Shown one piece after another: positions 43,905-53,387 of a DNA stretch of 64,000 bases. The position numbers were made by a program, and so were the translations under genes. How positions within the stretch are numbered: the first letter of the stretch is position 1; each line of letters starts with the position of its first letter. The DNA lies in the NCBI RefSeq assembly GCF_009741265.1, contig NZ_WOWL01000001.1:1-64000 (forward strand), in the 5' to 3' direction. The DNA is from Pseudarthrobacter sp. GA104 (GTDB lineage Bacteria > Actinomycetota > Actinomycetes > Actinomycetales > Micrococcaceae). Below the pieces are notes generated by a model that did not search any database, was not told where the DNA came from, and saw only the letters and a program-made list of their open reading frames with translations.

Positions 43905-44854
43905 CCTGCCTCTCCCCACGGGCTCCTCCTGCCAGGGCTCTGCGTCCGTTCCTCAGCAGCGACCTCCAGGCATGGAGTACGACGCTTCTTGTGCACACCT
44001 TCTCGCCATTGAAGTTCCTTTGCCCCCACGTCCAGCTCGTAGTCAAGGAGCGGGGACTCCAACTCCCCTGGGATGTCCACCACGGATGCCGTTATTTCCC
44101 CGGAACTGACATCAATTAGGGAGAAGGCCCCGTGGTTCCAGCCGCGGATGTGTGAATTTTCAGCTAGGACATCCTGACTGTATGCGAGGGCAGGGCCGCA
44201 CCAAACCAGCATTCCATGCCACATCGCCGAGCAGGGGTGGTGATAGTGACCTGTCACGATGCCCTTTACGTCGCTGCCTTTCAGAGCCGTTGATAGATCG
44301 GCGGAGTTACGAAGGCCGGCGAAGCGAAGCTGCGGCATGGGCGAGGAAATCGGTGGATGATGCATGCTAAGCAATGTTCCTAGTGGCGCTGGTTCTTGCG
44401 CCATTGCCTCAATCCATTCAAGCTGTTCATCGCTGAGCTCCCCGTAGGAACGTCCTGGGACGGACGAATCGACTGCCAGGAGTCTGACGCCCCCAACCAT
44501 TCTCATATGGTCGTGGCTGTCCCCCGGGCGCCGAACAGCGTCTGAAGGGATGACTCCAAACAGTGCATCGAATTTTTCCCGGTTGTCATGATTACCCATC
44601 AGGGCGACTACGGGGCGGCGCAGTGCACCTTCAAGCAGCTCACTAAACTGCAAGACCTCGTCGTAGTCCCACCCGGAGGACCTGTCCACTAAATCTCCAG
44701 TCAGAAGAACGATGTCCGGCGCCGGGTCCACGGTCATCATCATGTCCATAACGGTCGCCAGGCGGAGACTGATGTCTCCCGTCTGGTGCAGAAGCGCGCT
44801 TCGGTTCATCGTGTGAAGGTCGGTGATTTGAAGGAAACGGACCCTATCGCCCAT
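43901..44854 (-). CDS. metallophosphoesterase (calcineurin-like)
   Basis: 317 residues. Metal ligands are seen in ITDLH (D12, H14), LLTGDLVD, GNHDN, MHHPP and GHYHH, in the order typical of class III cyclic-nucleotide phosphodiesterase and glycerophosphodiester phosphodiesterase (CpdA/GpdQ) proteins. Cytosolic, no signal. Acts on a phosphodiester or phosphomonoester. First gene of the leftward unit with HAD and HPr, divergent from SorC. In the PTS context a diester or cyclic phosphate of the polyol is one possible substrate; this is inference. Confidence 0.85.
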   Translation of the reverse strand: MGDRVRFLQITDLHTMNRSALLHQTGDISLRLATVMDMMMTVDPAPDIVLLTGDLVDRSSGWDYDEVLQFSELLEGALRRPVVALMGNHDNREKFDALFGVIPSDAVRRPGDSHDHMRMVGGVRLLAVDSSVPGRSYGELSDEQLEWIEAMAQEPAPLGTLLSMHHPPISSPMPQLRFAGLRNSADLSTALKGSDVKGIVTGHYHHPCSAMWHGMLVWCGPALAYSQDVLAENSHIRGWNHGAFSLIDVSSGEITASVVDIPGELESPLLDYELDVGAKELQWREGVHKKRRTPCLEVAAEERTQSPGRRSPWGEAG

Positions 44855-44921
44855 GCAGCATCATCCCTCATCCGTCATACCGGGCATACACTGGAGCGGT
44901 TCCACGAACCTTGGGCGTATG

Positions 44922-44936
44922 CATATTTGTGCAAAC
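44922..44936. promoter_or_regulatory. possible SorC operator in the divergent promoter region
   Basis: CATATTTGTGCAAAC shares ATTTGTGCA with the site before the PTS genes. It lies between the metallophosphoesterase and SorC genes, where it could serve both directions. The rest of the 44855-45133 gap holds no other gene. Confidence 0.45.
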
Positions 44937-45133
44937 CATGATCAAACACGTGTAAACTAATTGAAGCTGACGCCGACCACATACACAACCCCTTGGGATT
45001 GATATTGTGGCGGAAGTCAGGACATTCTCGAACAGAGGGAAACGATGGATCTGTCTACCGATCGCATGCCTGCTCCAGCATTCTTGGCCGCGGCGACGTC
45101 AAAGATGGACGCACGACTGCTTAGGATGCTCTA

Positions 45134-46117
45134 ATGCCCTCTGCCCGCGAACCCGCCCTCCTTGCCCGCGCCGCACGCCTCTACTACGTCGAGGGCCGAT
45201 CCCAGGCTGAAGTTGCGGCCGCCATCGGCGTTTCCCGCTCCAACGTTTCCCGCGTTCTTGCCGCCGCCCGCGAGCAGGGGATAGTGGAAATCCGCATTAA
45301 CGACTCTTTCGAAAGGGATCTTCCTCTCGAACAGCAACTGCAGAGGGCCTATGGCCTAAGTGAATGCCGTGTCGCTTCACGGAACGACTTCCAGTCGCCG
45401 CTACTGCAGGTCGGCGGCCTGGGGGCCGCCTGGGTGAAGGAGAACTTGCCCGACACGGGGGCCATCGCGATGTCATGGGGATCTACGGTTCAGGCTGTTG
45501 TTGACGCCTTTGAGGCCGAGCCAATTCACACAGGCCTGCAGGTCCTGCCGCTGATTGGCGGCCTCTCAATGGTCAACGCCGCCGCTGACGGCAATGTCTT
45601 GGTACGTTCGCTCGCGCTGAAGCTTGGCGCCCGTGAAGCACGCCTGAACGCCCCCGCCGTTGTTGGCTCCCAGGAGAGCCGGGATACTTTTTTGCGGGAG
45701 CCGTCCATCAGCAGCGTTCTTGACGCTGCCGGCGCCGCCGACTTCGCCCTCGTGGGCATTGGTGGGGTGGGAAGCGGCGCGTCCGCGGCCATCATCGAAG
45801 CAATGGAATTTACTCCCGATGAACTGCGGCAGTTTCAGCAATCAGGGGCTGCGGGCGACTGTTGCACGCGATTTTTCGATGAAAGTGGTAGGCCCGTCGA
45901 CTCTCCGGCCGATGGCCGGGTCGTCAGTATAGATCTGGATGCATTGCGCAGAATCAAGAGAGTTGTCGGCGTCGCAACCGGGGCGAACAAGGCCAAAGGG
46001 GTGCGGGGGGCATTGTTGGGAGGCTTTATCGACGTGCTCATCACCGACACTGCCCTTGCAACGGCTCTCCTGTCGTCTGCGCAGGGGCCCCTCCCGGTCC
46101 TGTCAAGAGCTGAGTGA
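45134..46117 (+). CDS. SorC/DeoR-type sugar-binding transcriptional regulator
   Basis: 327 residues. N-terminal HTH: AARLYYVEGRSQAEVAAAIGVSRSNVSRVLAAAREQGIV (residues 13-51), the SorC-type winged helix. The C-terminal SorC sugar-phosphate-binding domain includes AMSWGSTVQAVVDAF, VLPLIGGLS, FALVGIGGVGSG, GDCCTRFFDESG and VVGVATGANKAKGVRGALLGGFIDVLITD. SorC proteins sense phosphorylated sugars or polyols made by PTS. It is upstream of, and in line with, the glucitol-type PTS operon, and matching motifs occur before both, so it most likely controls them. Confidence 0.92.
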   Translation: MPSAREPALLARAARLYYVEGRSQAEVAAAIGVSRSNVSRVLAAAREQGIVEIRINDSFERDLPLEQQLQRAYGLSECRVASRNDFQSPLLQVGGLGAAWVKENLPDTGAIAMSWGSTVQAVVDAFEAEPIHTGLQVLPLIGGLSMVNAAADGNVLVRSLALKLGAREARLNAPAVVGSQESRDTFLREPSISSVLDAAGAADFALVGIGGVGSGASAAIIEAMEFTPDELRQFQQSGAAGDCCTRFFDESGRPVDSPADGRVVSIDLDALRRIKRVVGVATGANKAKGVRGALLGGFIDVLITDTALATALLSSAQGPLPVLSRAE

Positions 46118-47155
46118 CCGCGAGCAGCTAGCTGCAACAGCGAATTCTCATATCACCCCTGGACCACACCCGGCACAAGCAGGCGGGTGTTAGGTCCTTC
46201 GTGCAGCTTCGGCCGCCCCGTCTGGGGCACGCCCGCTTATGCCCGACTTATTTGGGCGCCTAAATCGAACCCGCTCCTTGGCAACTGTTGTCCTAACTCC
46301 GCTTCGACTTTCCCTCAGCGGCCAGCAACGTTGATTGCGGCTTCAGATTCTCGGTCATGGGGCACATGTGAGCCATCACTTGCCCAGGGCCGGTGAGCCG
46401 CTTTGTCGCTGACTACTCTGCCGTAACGCCCGGCCTTGTCGAGAGCTCCACGTGAATGGTGTTAGTGGCGGTTCCTGTGGCGAGTGCGATGACTTCGGCG
46501 TCGAGACGAGACCCCCGCTCCCCGCTGTGGCGACGACTCAAGCCCACCTCCCCGTCCTTGCACGTCGGGCAACTGCGGGTCCTATGCGCCTCACCATTAG
46601 GATCGTGGCTGATTCGCTCGGTGGAATCAGCTGGCGCCTGCCCTCCCCAACAAGTCCTTGCTGGCACCTCCTTTTGAGGCCAAGCCGGGGACTTCCACCA
46701 GGCCGCCCGCCCAGCCACCCCAGACACCCCGGTCCTCTCCTGTAGAAACTTGCCGAATTGCCGGCTCGCGGCCTTGATCGAGGAGTCCCGTCCTCCGGGG
46801 CGTGCACGGCAGGGTCACCAGCCGTGCCAGCTCGCAAAAAGGTGCCCGGGCACCCAGGACCACCGCTTGTCCGAGACTGGATCACCCGCGGCGGAGGGCA
46901 ACCGCGGAATATGCACCCACAACGGCCCTCTGATCGCCGGATCGTTTCAGGATGGGCAGCTCCATTTACAACCGTCACGCGGGTCGTTCATCGGGCTGCC
47001 GTATACGCAGATCGCGACGGTCATTCTCGAAATGGAGGGTGCTTCGCGCGGCACAACCAATGAAAGAGGTCGCCATGGTTACCGACCGGAGACAAATTCG
47101 CCCTTCGGGGGCTGCCCGCGCGCTGGCAATAGCGAGAACTAACGCTGGGTATCAC
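46118..47155. other. one-kilobase stretch without a convincing gene
   Basis: On the minus strand a tail ALATGTATNTIHVELSTRP ending at 46413 looks coding-like but is not recognised and its upstream part has poor composition. Plus-strand frames are short and Pro/Arg-rich, as in non-coding GC-rich DNA. Possibly the remnant of a lost gene between the regulator and the operon it controls. Confidence 0.4.
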
Positions 47156-47230
47156 TTGAAGGGAGGGACATTTTGGTGTTATATGAATCACATGCAGATT
47201 TTGTGATTTCGGTTTTCACATTTGTGCAGA
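47156..47230 (+). promoter_or_regulatory. PTS-operon promoter with SorC operators
   Basis: TTGAAG (47156-47161), exactly 17 bases, TTATAT (47179-47184). Directly downstream is the inverted repeat AATCACA-N9-TGTGATT (47186-47208), then TTCACATTTGTGCAGA (47215-47230), related to the site at 49940-49960 (shared CACATTTG). AT-rich in contrast with its surroundings. Placement suits control by the SorC protein. Confidence 0.7.
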
Positions 47231-47314
47231 CCGTCGGCGGGTCGGTCTTTGATGATCCACCCGCTGCCAGAACCTCCATCTGTAGACGAAGACGTCACCT
47301 ACGAAAGGAACATT

Positions 47315-48004
47315 GTGGGGATTCAACTCCTGGCGCTCCAATTAGCCAATGAACCAACACCTCCGCCGCCGGCCTCCGACAGCCCCGTCATCCAAGGACT
47401 CGAATGGGCCGCTTCAAACTTCATCGGATTCTTCGAGGCGGCCGGCAAGAACTTCACGGGGCTTATCACCGGAATTCTTCCGACATTGATCGTCCTCCTG
47501 ACCGCCATGTACGCAATCACTACCTGGATCGGTGAAGAACGCGTTACGCGTGCCGTCCAGTGGTCTGGACGATACGCGATTACCCGCTACACCCTCATGC
47601 CCGTGTTGGCCGTGATCATGCTGACCAATCCCATGTGTTATTCGTTTGGAAAGTTCCTCCCCGAGCGCCAAAAACCAGCCTTTTACGACTCCGCAGTATC
47701 CTTCGTGCACCCCGTCACCTCATTTTTTCCGCAAGCAAATGCGGGCGAACTCTTCGTCTGGATGGGTGTATCGGCAGGTGTTCTGAAAGCAGCTCCGGAG
47801 AAGTACGCGCTCTTGGCGCTCCTCTACTTCCTAGTCGGGATCATCGTGATCTTCCTGCGCGGCATCACGACCGAATGGATCACGAACATCATGATCAAGC
47901 GCACCGGTCAGGACGCTGTCTTTGACGAGTACGACAGGGCGTTCAAGGAAGCCGGAACTCGCCGGCACAAGGCAGGCAAAGCTGTTGCAGGAGGTGTCGC
48001 ATAA
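47315..48004 (+). CDS. PTS glucitol/sorbitol-type transporter, IIC component
   Basis: 229 residues from GTG with GAAAGGAA before it. GLEWAASNFIGFFEAAGKNFTGLITGILPTLIVLLTAMYAI and NPMCYSFGKFLPERQKPAFYDSAVSFVHPVTSFFPQANAGELFVWMG are hallmark stretches of the GutA/SrlA IIC domain. Four to five membrane segments. It moves the polyol across the membrane while IIB phosphorylates it. The proline-rich upstream frame is not used as it has no ribosome site. First gene of the long operon. Confidence 0.92.
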   Translation: MGIQLLALQLANEPTPPPPASDSPVIQGLEWAASNFIGFFEAAGKNFTGLITGILPTLIVLLTAMYAITTWIGEERVTRAVQWSGRYAITRYTLMPVLAVIMLTNPMCYSFGKFLPERQKPAFYDSAVSFVHPVTSFFPQANAGELFVWMGVSAGVLKAAPEKYALLALLYFLVGIIVIFLRGITTEWITNIMIKRTGQDAVFDEYDRAFKEAGTRRHKAGKAVAGGVA

Positions 48005-48007
48005 ACC

Positions 48008-49096
48008 ATGAGCGAAAAACAATACAACGCCGTACGTGTCAGCGCAGGCAACGGAGGATGGGGCCCGGGCTTCGTGCTCACTCCTACTGAAGAAAAAAAT
48101 GTCGTCCTCTCGGTGACCGGAGGCGGAATCCATCCTGTAGCTGCCCGGATCGCAGAGCTCACAGGGGCGGAAGCCGTGGACGGATTCGTGACACACATGG
48201 ATGACAGCCGCGTTCTTGCGGCCGTCATCAACTGCGGCGGTACCGCCCGTATCGGAGTGTATCCGCGCAAGAAGATCAGCACTGTCGATGTCTTCGCCGG
48301 GGAGCCCGGGGGGCCTCTGGCGCAATTCATCACCGAAGACCTGTTCGTCTCTGCCGTGGGTGTGCGAAACATAGAACTTGTTGGAGAGGCAGCATCGGTG
48401 CAAGCCGGCTCCGCCGCTGCAGAAGGGGCGGCTGGAGCGACAACAACAGCGGGTGCCTCAGACACCCGCGAATCCCGGAATCAGGACAGGCCCCTGTCGG
48501 GGTCGAGCTCGGCTCCTGCAGCGGAGGAGGGTGCTAACAAAGAGCGCCGGACCGGCATCCTCGGTGCATTCTCTAACTTCGTGGTCAAATTCGGGACCGT
48601 CATCGGGCATCTGATATCCACCCTTTTGTCGTCCGGCCGCCAGGCCATCAACCTGACCATCTCGACCATCCTGCCGTTCATGGCCTACGTCAGCCTCCTG
48701 GTTGGTTTCGTGACTTACACCGGCATCTCTGAGTGGATCGCAGCCGGTGTCCAGCCGCTGGCTTCAAACCCGCTCGGGCTGATCCTGCTGGGAGTCATCA
48801 CGGGCATCCCGATCCTTTCACCGATCCTAGGACCAGGAGCCGCAATCGCCCAGGTTGTAGGGGTGCTCATGGGGACCCAAATCGCTGCGGGCGCCCTGCC
48901 CGTCCAGTATGCACTTCCCACGCTTTTCGCCATCGACGGGCAGGTGGGTTGCGACTTCATTCCCGTCGGGCTCTCACTCGGAGAGGCAAAACCGGAAACG
49001 GTCGCCGTCGGAACTCCCGCGGTCCTTTTCTCGAGACTTATCACCTCGCCGCTGGCAGTGGTCATCGCATGGCTGGCCAGCTTCCTCCTCGTTTGA
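48008..49096 (+). CDS. PTS glucitol/sorbitol-type transporter, IIB-containing (SrlE-like) component
   Basis: 362 residues. The IIB domain (residues 1-125) carries the phospho-cysteine C76 in VINCGGTARIGVYP. A low-complexity Ala/Gly/Ser linker (about 130-180) leads to a membrane domain FVVKFGTVIGHLISTLLSSGRQAINLTISTILPFMAYVSLLVG, plus GIPILSPILGPGAAIAQVVGVLMG and GCDFIPVGLSLGEA. This is the GutE/SrlE layout. Three bases after the IIC gene. Confidence 0.92.
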   Translation: MSEKQYNAVRVSAGNGGWGPGFVLTPTEEKNVVLSVTGGGIHPVAARIAELTGAEAVDGFVTHMDDSRVLAAVINCGGTARIGVYPRKKISTVDVFAGEPGGPLAQFITEDLFVSAVGVRNIELVGEAASVQAGSAAAEGAAGATTTAGASDTRESRNQDRPLSGSSSAPAAEEGANKERRTGILGAFSNFVVKFGTVIGHLISTLLSSGRQAINLTISTILPFMAYVSLLVGFVTYTGISEWIAAGVQPLASNPLGLILLGVITGIPILSPILGPGAAIAQVVGVLMGTQIAAGALPVQYALPTLFAIDGQVGCDFIPVGLSLGEAKPETVAVGTPAVLFSRLITSPLAVVIAWLASFLLV

Positions 49097-49119
49097 TCTG
49101 ACAGAAAGAACTACAAAAG

Positions 49120-49530
49120 GTGACTTCAACGTTGAATACCCAGACCCAGACCTATTTCCGCACTCAGGTCACTGCCGTCGCTGACGAAGCCAAGGACATG
49201 ATCGAAGGTGGCGTGATGATCCTCTTCTCGCCCCCATGCCCTCCTGCACTGGGGGACGTAAGCGTTCTCCACGAGACCGTCCAACCACTCGAACGGACGC
49301 CGCAGGTAGGTGACGTGCTGAGAGTTGGTGCCGAATCGGCCGAACTCATCTCTGTGGGAGAAATCGCCGGCAGCAACCTCAAAGAACTTGGTCACGTCGT
49401 TGTCTACTTCAATAAGGCTCCCGGCGACAAGATCCTGCCTGGTGCCCTCCATGTGGCAGCAGCTTTCACTGCACCCGTCCCCGGCGACGTCATCGAACTA
49501 CTCGGTGCCTCTGACGGCGGTTCACGGTGA
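49120..49530 (+). CDS. PTS glucitol/sorbitol-type IIA component
   Basis: 136 residues. The phosphorylated histidine is H51 in VSVLHET; FSPPCPPAL precedes it. LKELGHVVVYFN and LPGALHVAA are typical of the GutB/SrlB family. Receives phosphate from HPr and passes it to Cys76 of IIB. GTG 49120 chosen; a TTG at 49132 is an alternative start. Cytosolic. Confidence 0.9.
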   Translation: MTSTLNTQTQTYFRTQVTAVADEAKDMIEGGVMILFSPPCPPALGDVSVLHETVQPLERTPQVGDVLRVGAESAELISVGEIAGSNLKELGHVVVYFNKAPGDKILPGALHVAAAFTAPVPGDVIELLGASDGGSR

Positions 49531-49922
49531 ACACGGAGTTCGCCCTCCTTCTCGGTGGAGCCTTGGTGCTGGGGGCGCTGTTGAGCTGGGCACAGCAACG
49601 CGCATATGCAAGGACAGTTCGTCGGATGGCTGACCAATACAGCGGACAGCCAGTTGCCCTCGTATCAGGCCGCGGCAAGAGCTTCGCTCGGGGCGCAATT
49701 GTTGTACTTGCCGTCGATGAACGGTCCAGGCGCGTCGTGGCAGCACAGGCAATGAAGGGTTCAACCGTCTTTGCCCGGTTCCGGCCTCAGACCGATCTGT
49801 TGGGCCCCCTCTCGAGCACAACTTCCCGTGCCCACTCTGCCCCGATGGGCAAGGCATTGCAGGAAGCGCAGAAGCAATACAAACAGCTCGGCCCTAAACC
49901 CTTGTCTCGCAAGACCGCTTAG
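49527..49922 (+). CDS. GutM-like membrane regulator
   Basis: 131 residues. One N-terminal membrane helix (FALLLGGALVLGALLSWAQ), then a basic cytoplasmic domain with VSGRGKSFARGAIVVLAVDERSRRVVAAQAM, which is the core of GutM (glucitol-operon activator) proteins. Starts at GTG overlapping the IIA stop by four bases. GutM-like genes accompany glucitol-type PTS operons; their mode of action is not well known. It may modulate the SorC regulator or the transporter. Confidence 0.85.
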   Translation: MNTEFALLLGGALVLGALLSWAQQRAYARTVRRMADQYSGQPVALVSGRGKSFARGAIVVLAVDERSRRVVAAQAMKGSTVFARFRPQTDLLGPLSSTTSRAHSAPMGKALQEAQKQYKQLGPKPLSRKTA

Positions 49923-49939
49923 GCCATACTTAAACACAA

Positions 49940-49960
49940 TTGTGATTCACATTTGCACAA
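49940..49960 (+). promoter_or_regulatory. possible second SorC operator inside the operon
   Basis: TTGTGATTCACATTTGCACAA contains TGTGATT and CACATTTG, both seen at the operon promoter. It lies in the only larger AT-rich gap of the PTS part, just before the SAF-domain dehydrogenase, so it may mark an internal promoter. Confidence 0.5.
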
Positions 49961-50009
49961 AGATGCAGACGTTGGGTCGAAGGTAATCATCGAAAGGTTG
50001 GGTATCCAG

Positions 50010-51326
50010 ATGGGATACGTAAAGAAACTGCAGGAGCGCGAACTTACGGCAGGACGGCCTGTTCGTGTCGGCCTGGTGGGTGCCGGACAAATGGGCACCG
50101 GCTTCGTGGCCCAGATCGCCCGTCAGACGGGAGTCGATATCACGGTTATCGCTGACGTCCAGCTGGAGCGGGCAGTGAAGGCATTCAAGAATGCCGGCAT
50201 TGAGGAGGTGAGCCAGGCAGACGACGTGGCCGAGCTTTCCGCTGTTATCAATTCCGGCGGTCGGGCTGCCGTGAACGACGCACTCATTCTGCCGAAACTG
50301 CCGATCGACCTTGTCATCGAATGCTCGGGGGTGCCGGAGGTCGCTGCAAAGGTCGCGTTGGCGTCCCTGCTCGGTGGCAAAGACGTGGCACTTATGACTG
50401 TCGAAGCAGACGTCACCGTTGGCCTGCTTCTGGCCAAGGTCGCCGCCCAGACAGGCCGGGTCTACACGGTCTGCCGCGGCGATGAGCCCGTTGAATGCCT
50501 CAAGCTTGTCGAATATGTCCAGGACATCGGCCTTGACGTAGTTTGCGCGGGCAAGGGCAAGAACAATCCCCTGAACCATGACGCCACCCCGGATACCCTG
50601 GCCGAAGAGGCCGCATCCAAGGGAATGAACCCCCGTATGCTGTGCAGCTTTGTCGACGGGACAAAGACCATGATCGAGATGGCGGCCTTGTCCAATGCCA
50701 CCGGATTGCCGTTGTCGCAGCGGTCTATGATCGGCGCGCCGAGTACGGTTCCTGAACTGCACAAAACCTTCCGCCCCGAGTCTGCAGGTGGCGTTCTTCC
50801 CAAGGAAGGCGTCGTTGACTACGCGACCGGCCCTGTCGCCCCTGGCGTTTTCGTTGTGGGAAAGACTGACGACCCCGTTGTCAGGGAAGAACTGGAGTAC
50901 CTCAAGTTCGGTGAAGGACCCTACTACTCCTTCTACCGCCCTTACCACCTAGCAAGCATCGAGGCCGTGTTGTCCATCGGCGAGGCCGTTATCGATCGGA
51001 CTCCCTCGCTGGCTCCCGTCTGTTGGCAGTCAGATGTCGTCGCAACGGCAAAGAAAGATCTGAAAGCCGGGGAAACTATCGATGGCATCGGCGGTTTCAC
51101 GGTTTACGGCGATGCCGTGGCGGCTGATACAGCCGCCGAGAACGGCGAATTGCCTATCGGGCTGGCGTACGGGGCAGTGCTCCGCCGGGACGTTCCCAAG
51201 GGTGCGGCCCTGACGTACGAAGACGTCGTTTTGGACGAACGCAAAACAATCGTCGCCCTGCGCCGAATGCAGGATGTCCTGCTCACAGAAGGAACATTGG
51301 GCGGCGAACTCCTTACAAGCCTGTGA
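50010..51326 (+). CDS. NAD(P)-dependent dehydrogenase with C-terminal SAF domain
   Basis: 438 residues. The N-terminal Rossmann domain (VRVGLVGAGQMGTGFVAQIARQTG, GxGxMG) resembles homoserine dehydrogenase. DLVIECSGVPEVAAKVALASLLGGKDVALMTVEADV follows. The middle part includes YTVCRGDEPVECLKLVEYV and GKGKNNPLNHDATP. The end, DLKAGETIDGIGGFTVYGD ... RDVPKGAALTYEDVVLD, is an SAF domain. Members of this family are little characterised; they may oxidise or isomerise a phosphorylated keto-sugar. Placed directly after the PTS genes, so the substrate is probably the imported phosphopolyol or its next product. Start ATG 50010 (GAAAGG upstream). Confidence 0.85.
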   Translation: MGYVKKLQERELTAGRPVRVGLVGAGQMGTGFVAQIARQTGVDITVIADVQLERAVKAFKNAGIEEVSQADDVAELSAVINSGGRAAVNDALILPKLPIDLVIECSGVPEVAAKVALASLLGGKDVALMTVEADVTVGLLLAKVAAQTGRVYTVCRGDEPVECLKLVEYVQDIGLDVVCAGKGKNNPLNHDATPDTLAEEAASKGMNPRMLCSFVDGTKTMIEMAALSNATGLPLSQRSMIGAPSTVPELHKTFRPESAGGVLPKEGVVDYATGPVAPGVFVVGKTDDPVVREELEYLKFGEGPYYSFYRPYHLASIEAVLSIGEAVIDRTPSLAPVCWQSDVVATAKKDLKAGETIDGIGGFTVYGDAVAADTAAENGELPIGLAYGAVLRRDVPKGAALTYEDVVLDERKTIVALRRMQDVLLTEGTLGGELLTSL

Positions 51327-51375
51327 TGACCGCAGCCTCCCGACCCCAGCTAACCGTTTCACCAGATGAGGGAAA

Positions 51376-52347
51376 ATGACTGAAATAGCGAGCAACCCCA
51401 CCCAGGCGCGCGAGGTGCTCAGCACGATGTGGAAGATCCGAAAATTCGAGGAGGGCGTCGACGATCTTTTCGGCCGCGGCCTGATGCACGGAACGATGCA
51501 CCTGTCCATAGGCCAAGAGGCCGTGGCTACAGCAGCCTGTCTTGCACTTAACCGTGACGACTACATCACCTCCACGCACCGAGGTCACGGCCACTGCATC
51601 GCCAAGGGTGCAGACCTGGAAAAAATGATGGCTGAGTTGTTGGCCAAGGAAACCGGATACTGCCGGGGACGTGGCGGATCTATGCATATCGCAGACACCA
51701 CAACCGGCAACCTCGGGGCGAACGGCATCGTCGCCGGAGGGGTGCCCATCGCAGCAGGTGCAGCGCTTTCGGCGCAGATGCGGGGCACCTCCCAGGTGGC
51801 CGTCTGCTTCCACGGGGACGGCGCCATGGGCGAAGGGGCATGGCATGAAGGCGTCATTCTTGCCGCGATGTGGGACCTCCCGGTGGTCTTCATCTGTGAA
51901 AACAACAAGTACGGCATGTCGATGAATTCCGAAGAGGCCTTCCGGCTCGAACAGCTCTCAGACCGGGCCAAGGGCTACGGCATCCCCGGCTACACCGTTG
52001 ACGGCAACGACGTACAGGCCGTTTTCGAGGTCGTGAACGAAGCTGTCTCAAGGGCCCGCGCCGGGAACGGCCCCACATTCATTGAAGCAAAGACCTACCG
52101 CTGGAAAGGTCACTCAAAGAGCGACAAAAACCTATACCGCACACGGGAAGAAATTGCCGAGTGGCGCGAACGGGACCCGATTCTGGCGTTCGAACAGAAA
52201 GCTCTCGCGGCCGGCAGCCTGACCACCCAGGACATAGAGCAGGTCCGCAACGAAGCCCGGGACGAACTCCGTGACGCTGTGCAAAAAGCAAACGCAGCAC
52301 CGGACGCATCCGCAGACGAGCTCCTTTCCGCCGTATACGCGAGCTGA
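51376..52347 (+). CDS. 2-oxoacid/acetoin dehydrogenase E1 component, alpha subunit
   Basis: 323 residues. The ThDP motif is [34 protein letters not shown] (GDG...NN). [28 protein letters not shown] and [34 protein letters not shown] are typical of acetoin dehydrogenase (AcoA) and pyruvate dehydrogenase E1alpha. Length is that of the acetoin branch. With E1beta it decarboxylates or cleaves a 2-oxo or diketo/alpha-hydroxyketo substrate. AGGGAAA precedes the ATG. Confidence 0.9.
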   Translation: MTEIASNPTQAREVLSTMWKIRKFEEGVDDLFGRGLMHGTMHLSIGQEAVATAACLALNRDDYITSTHRGHGHCIAKGADLEKMMAELLAKETGYCRGRGGSMHIADTTTGNLGANGIVAGGVPIAAGAALSAQMRGTSQVAVCFHGDGAMGEGAWHEGVILAAMWDLPVVFICENNKYGMSMNSEEAFRLEQLSDRAKGYGIPGYTVDGNDVQAVFEVVNEAVSRARAGNGPTFIEAKTYRWKGHSKSDKNLYRTREEIAEWRERDPILAFEQKALAAGSLTTQDIEQVRNEARDELRDAVQKANAAPDASADELLSAVYAS

Positions 52348-52366
52348 CAGAAAGTATGGAATAGCA

Positions 52367-53386
52367 GTGACTAACGAAGCAGTAGAACAACACGACCAAC
52401 AAGTCCAGACGATGACCTACTCCGAAGCAATCCGCAGTGCGCTCGGACAGGCCATGGACGAAGACCCCACTGTCTTCATGATGGGTGAAGACATTGGAGT
52501 GTACGGCGGTGCGTTCGGTGTTACTGGAGAGCTCATCAAGAAAGTCGGCAAAGAGCGCCTAAGAGACACCACCATCAGCGAACTCGGCACTGTCGGTGCC
52601 GGCGTCGGTGCCGCCATGACTGGCATGAAACCAATCGTTGAAATCCAGTTTTCCGATTTCACGGCCCAGGCGATGGACCAGATTGCCAACCAGGCTGCCA
52701 AGATCCACTTCATGCTCGGCGGCGCGGTCAACGTACCCCTGGTCATCCGGGCACCGGGCGGATCGGGCACGGGGGCTGCGGCACAACACTCACAGAGCCT
52801 TGAAGCGTGGTTTGCTCACATTCCAGGTCTGAAAGTCGTCATGCCCACAACGCCGGCCGACGCGAAGGGCCTCCTCCTGGCAGCCATTGACGACCCTAAC
52901 CCGGTCATCATGATCGAACACAAACTGCTGTACCGCACCAGCGGTCCGGTCCCTGTGGCGGCAGAACGCACCCCCTTGGGTGTCGCCAAAGTACGCCGCC
53001 ACGGGGCTGACCTCACAATCGTCGCAACCGGCATCGAAGTATCGCGCGCCCTTGAGGCAGCAGAAGAACTGGCGGCCGCCGGCATCGAAGCAACCGTTAT
53101 CGATCCCGTAACCCTGAAACCCCTTGACGAAGAGACCATCCTGAAGTCGGTGATGGAGACAGGGCGGGTCCTCCTGGTACAGGAAGCAGTAAGGACGCTG
53201 GGTTTCATGTCCGAAGTCGCTGCAATCATTTCCGAATCGGAAGCGTTCGTCCACCTGAGGGCACCCATCAAACGGCTCGCCGGCCTCGACATCCCCATGC
53301 CCTACGCCCCTCAACTCGAACGTGCCTCCGTGCCGCAAACTGACGACATCGTCAAGGCGGCGCTGCAGATGGTAAAGGAGTGGTGA
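52367..53386 (+). CDS. 2-oxoacid/acetoin dehydrogenase E1 component, beta subunit
   Basis: 339 residues from [44 protein letters not shown] is the conserved E1beta opening. [58 protein letters not shown] and [19 protein letters not shown] follow. It closes the heterotetramer with E1alpha. The gap between the two subunit genes is 19 bases. The product feeds acetyl-type groups to E2. Confidence 0.92.
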   Translation: MTNEAVEQHDQQVQTMTYSEAIRSALGQAMDEDPTVFMMGEDIGVYGGAFGVTGELIKKVGKERLRDTTISELGTVGAGVGAAMTGMKPIVEIQFSDFTAQAMDQIANQAAKIHFMLGGAVNVPLVIRAPGGSGTGAAAQHSQSLEAWFAHIPGLKVVMPTTPADAKGLLLAAIDDPNPVIMIEHKLLYRTSGPVPVAAERTPLGVAKVRRHGADLTIVATGIEVSRALEAAEELAAAGIEATVIDPVTLKPLDEETILKSVMETGRVLLVQEAVRTLGFMSEVAAIISESEAFVHLRAPIKRLAGLDIPMPYAPQLERASVPQTDDIVKAALQMVKEW

Positions 53387-53387
53387 C

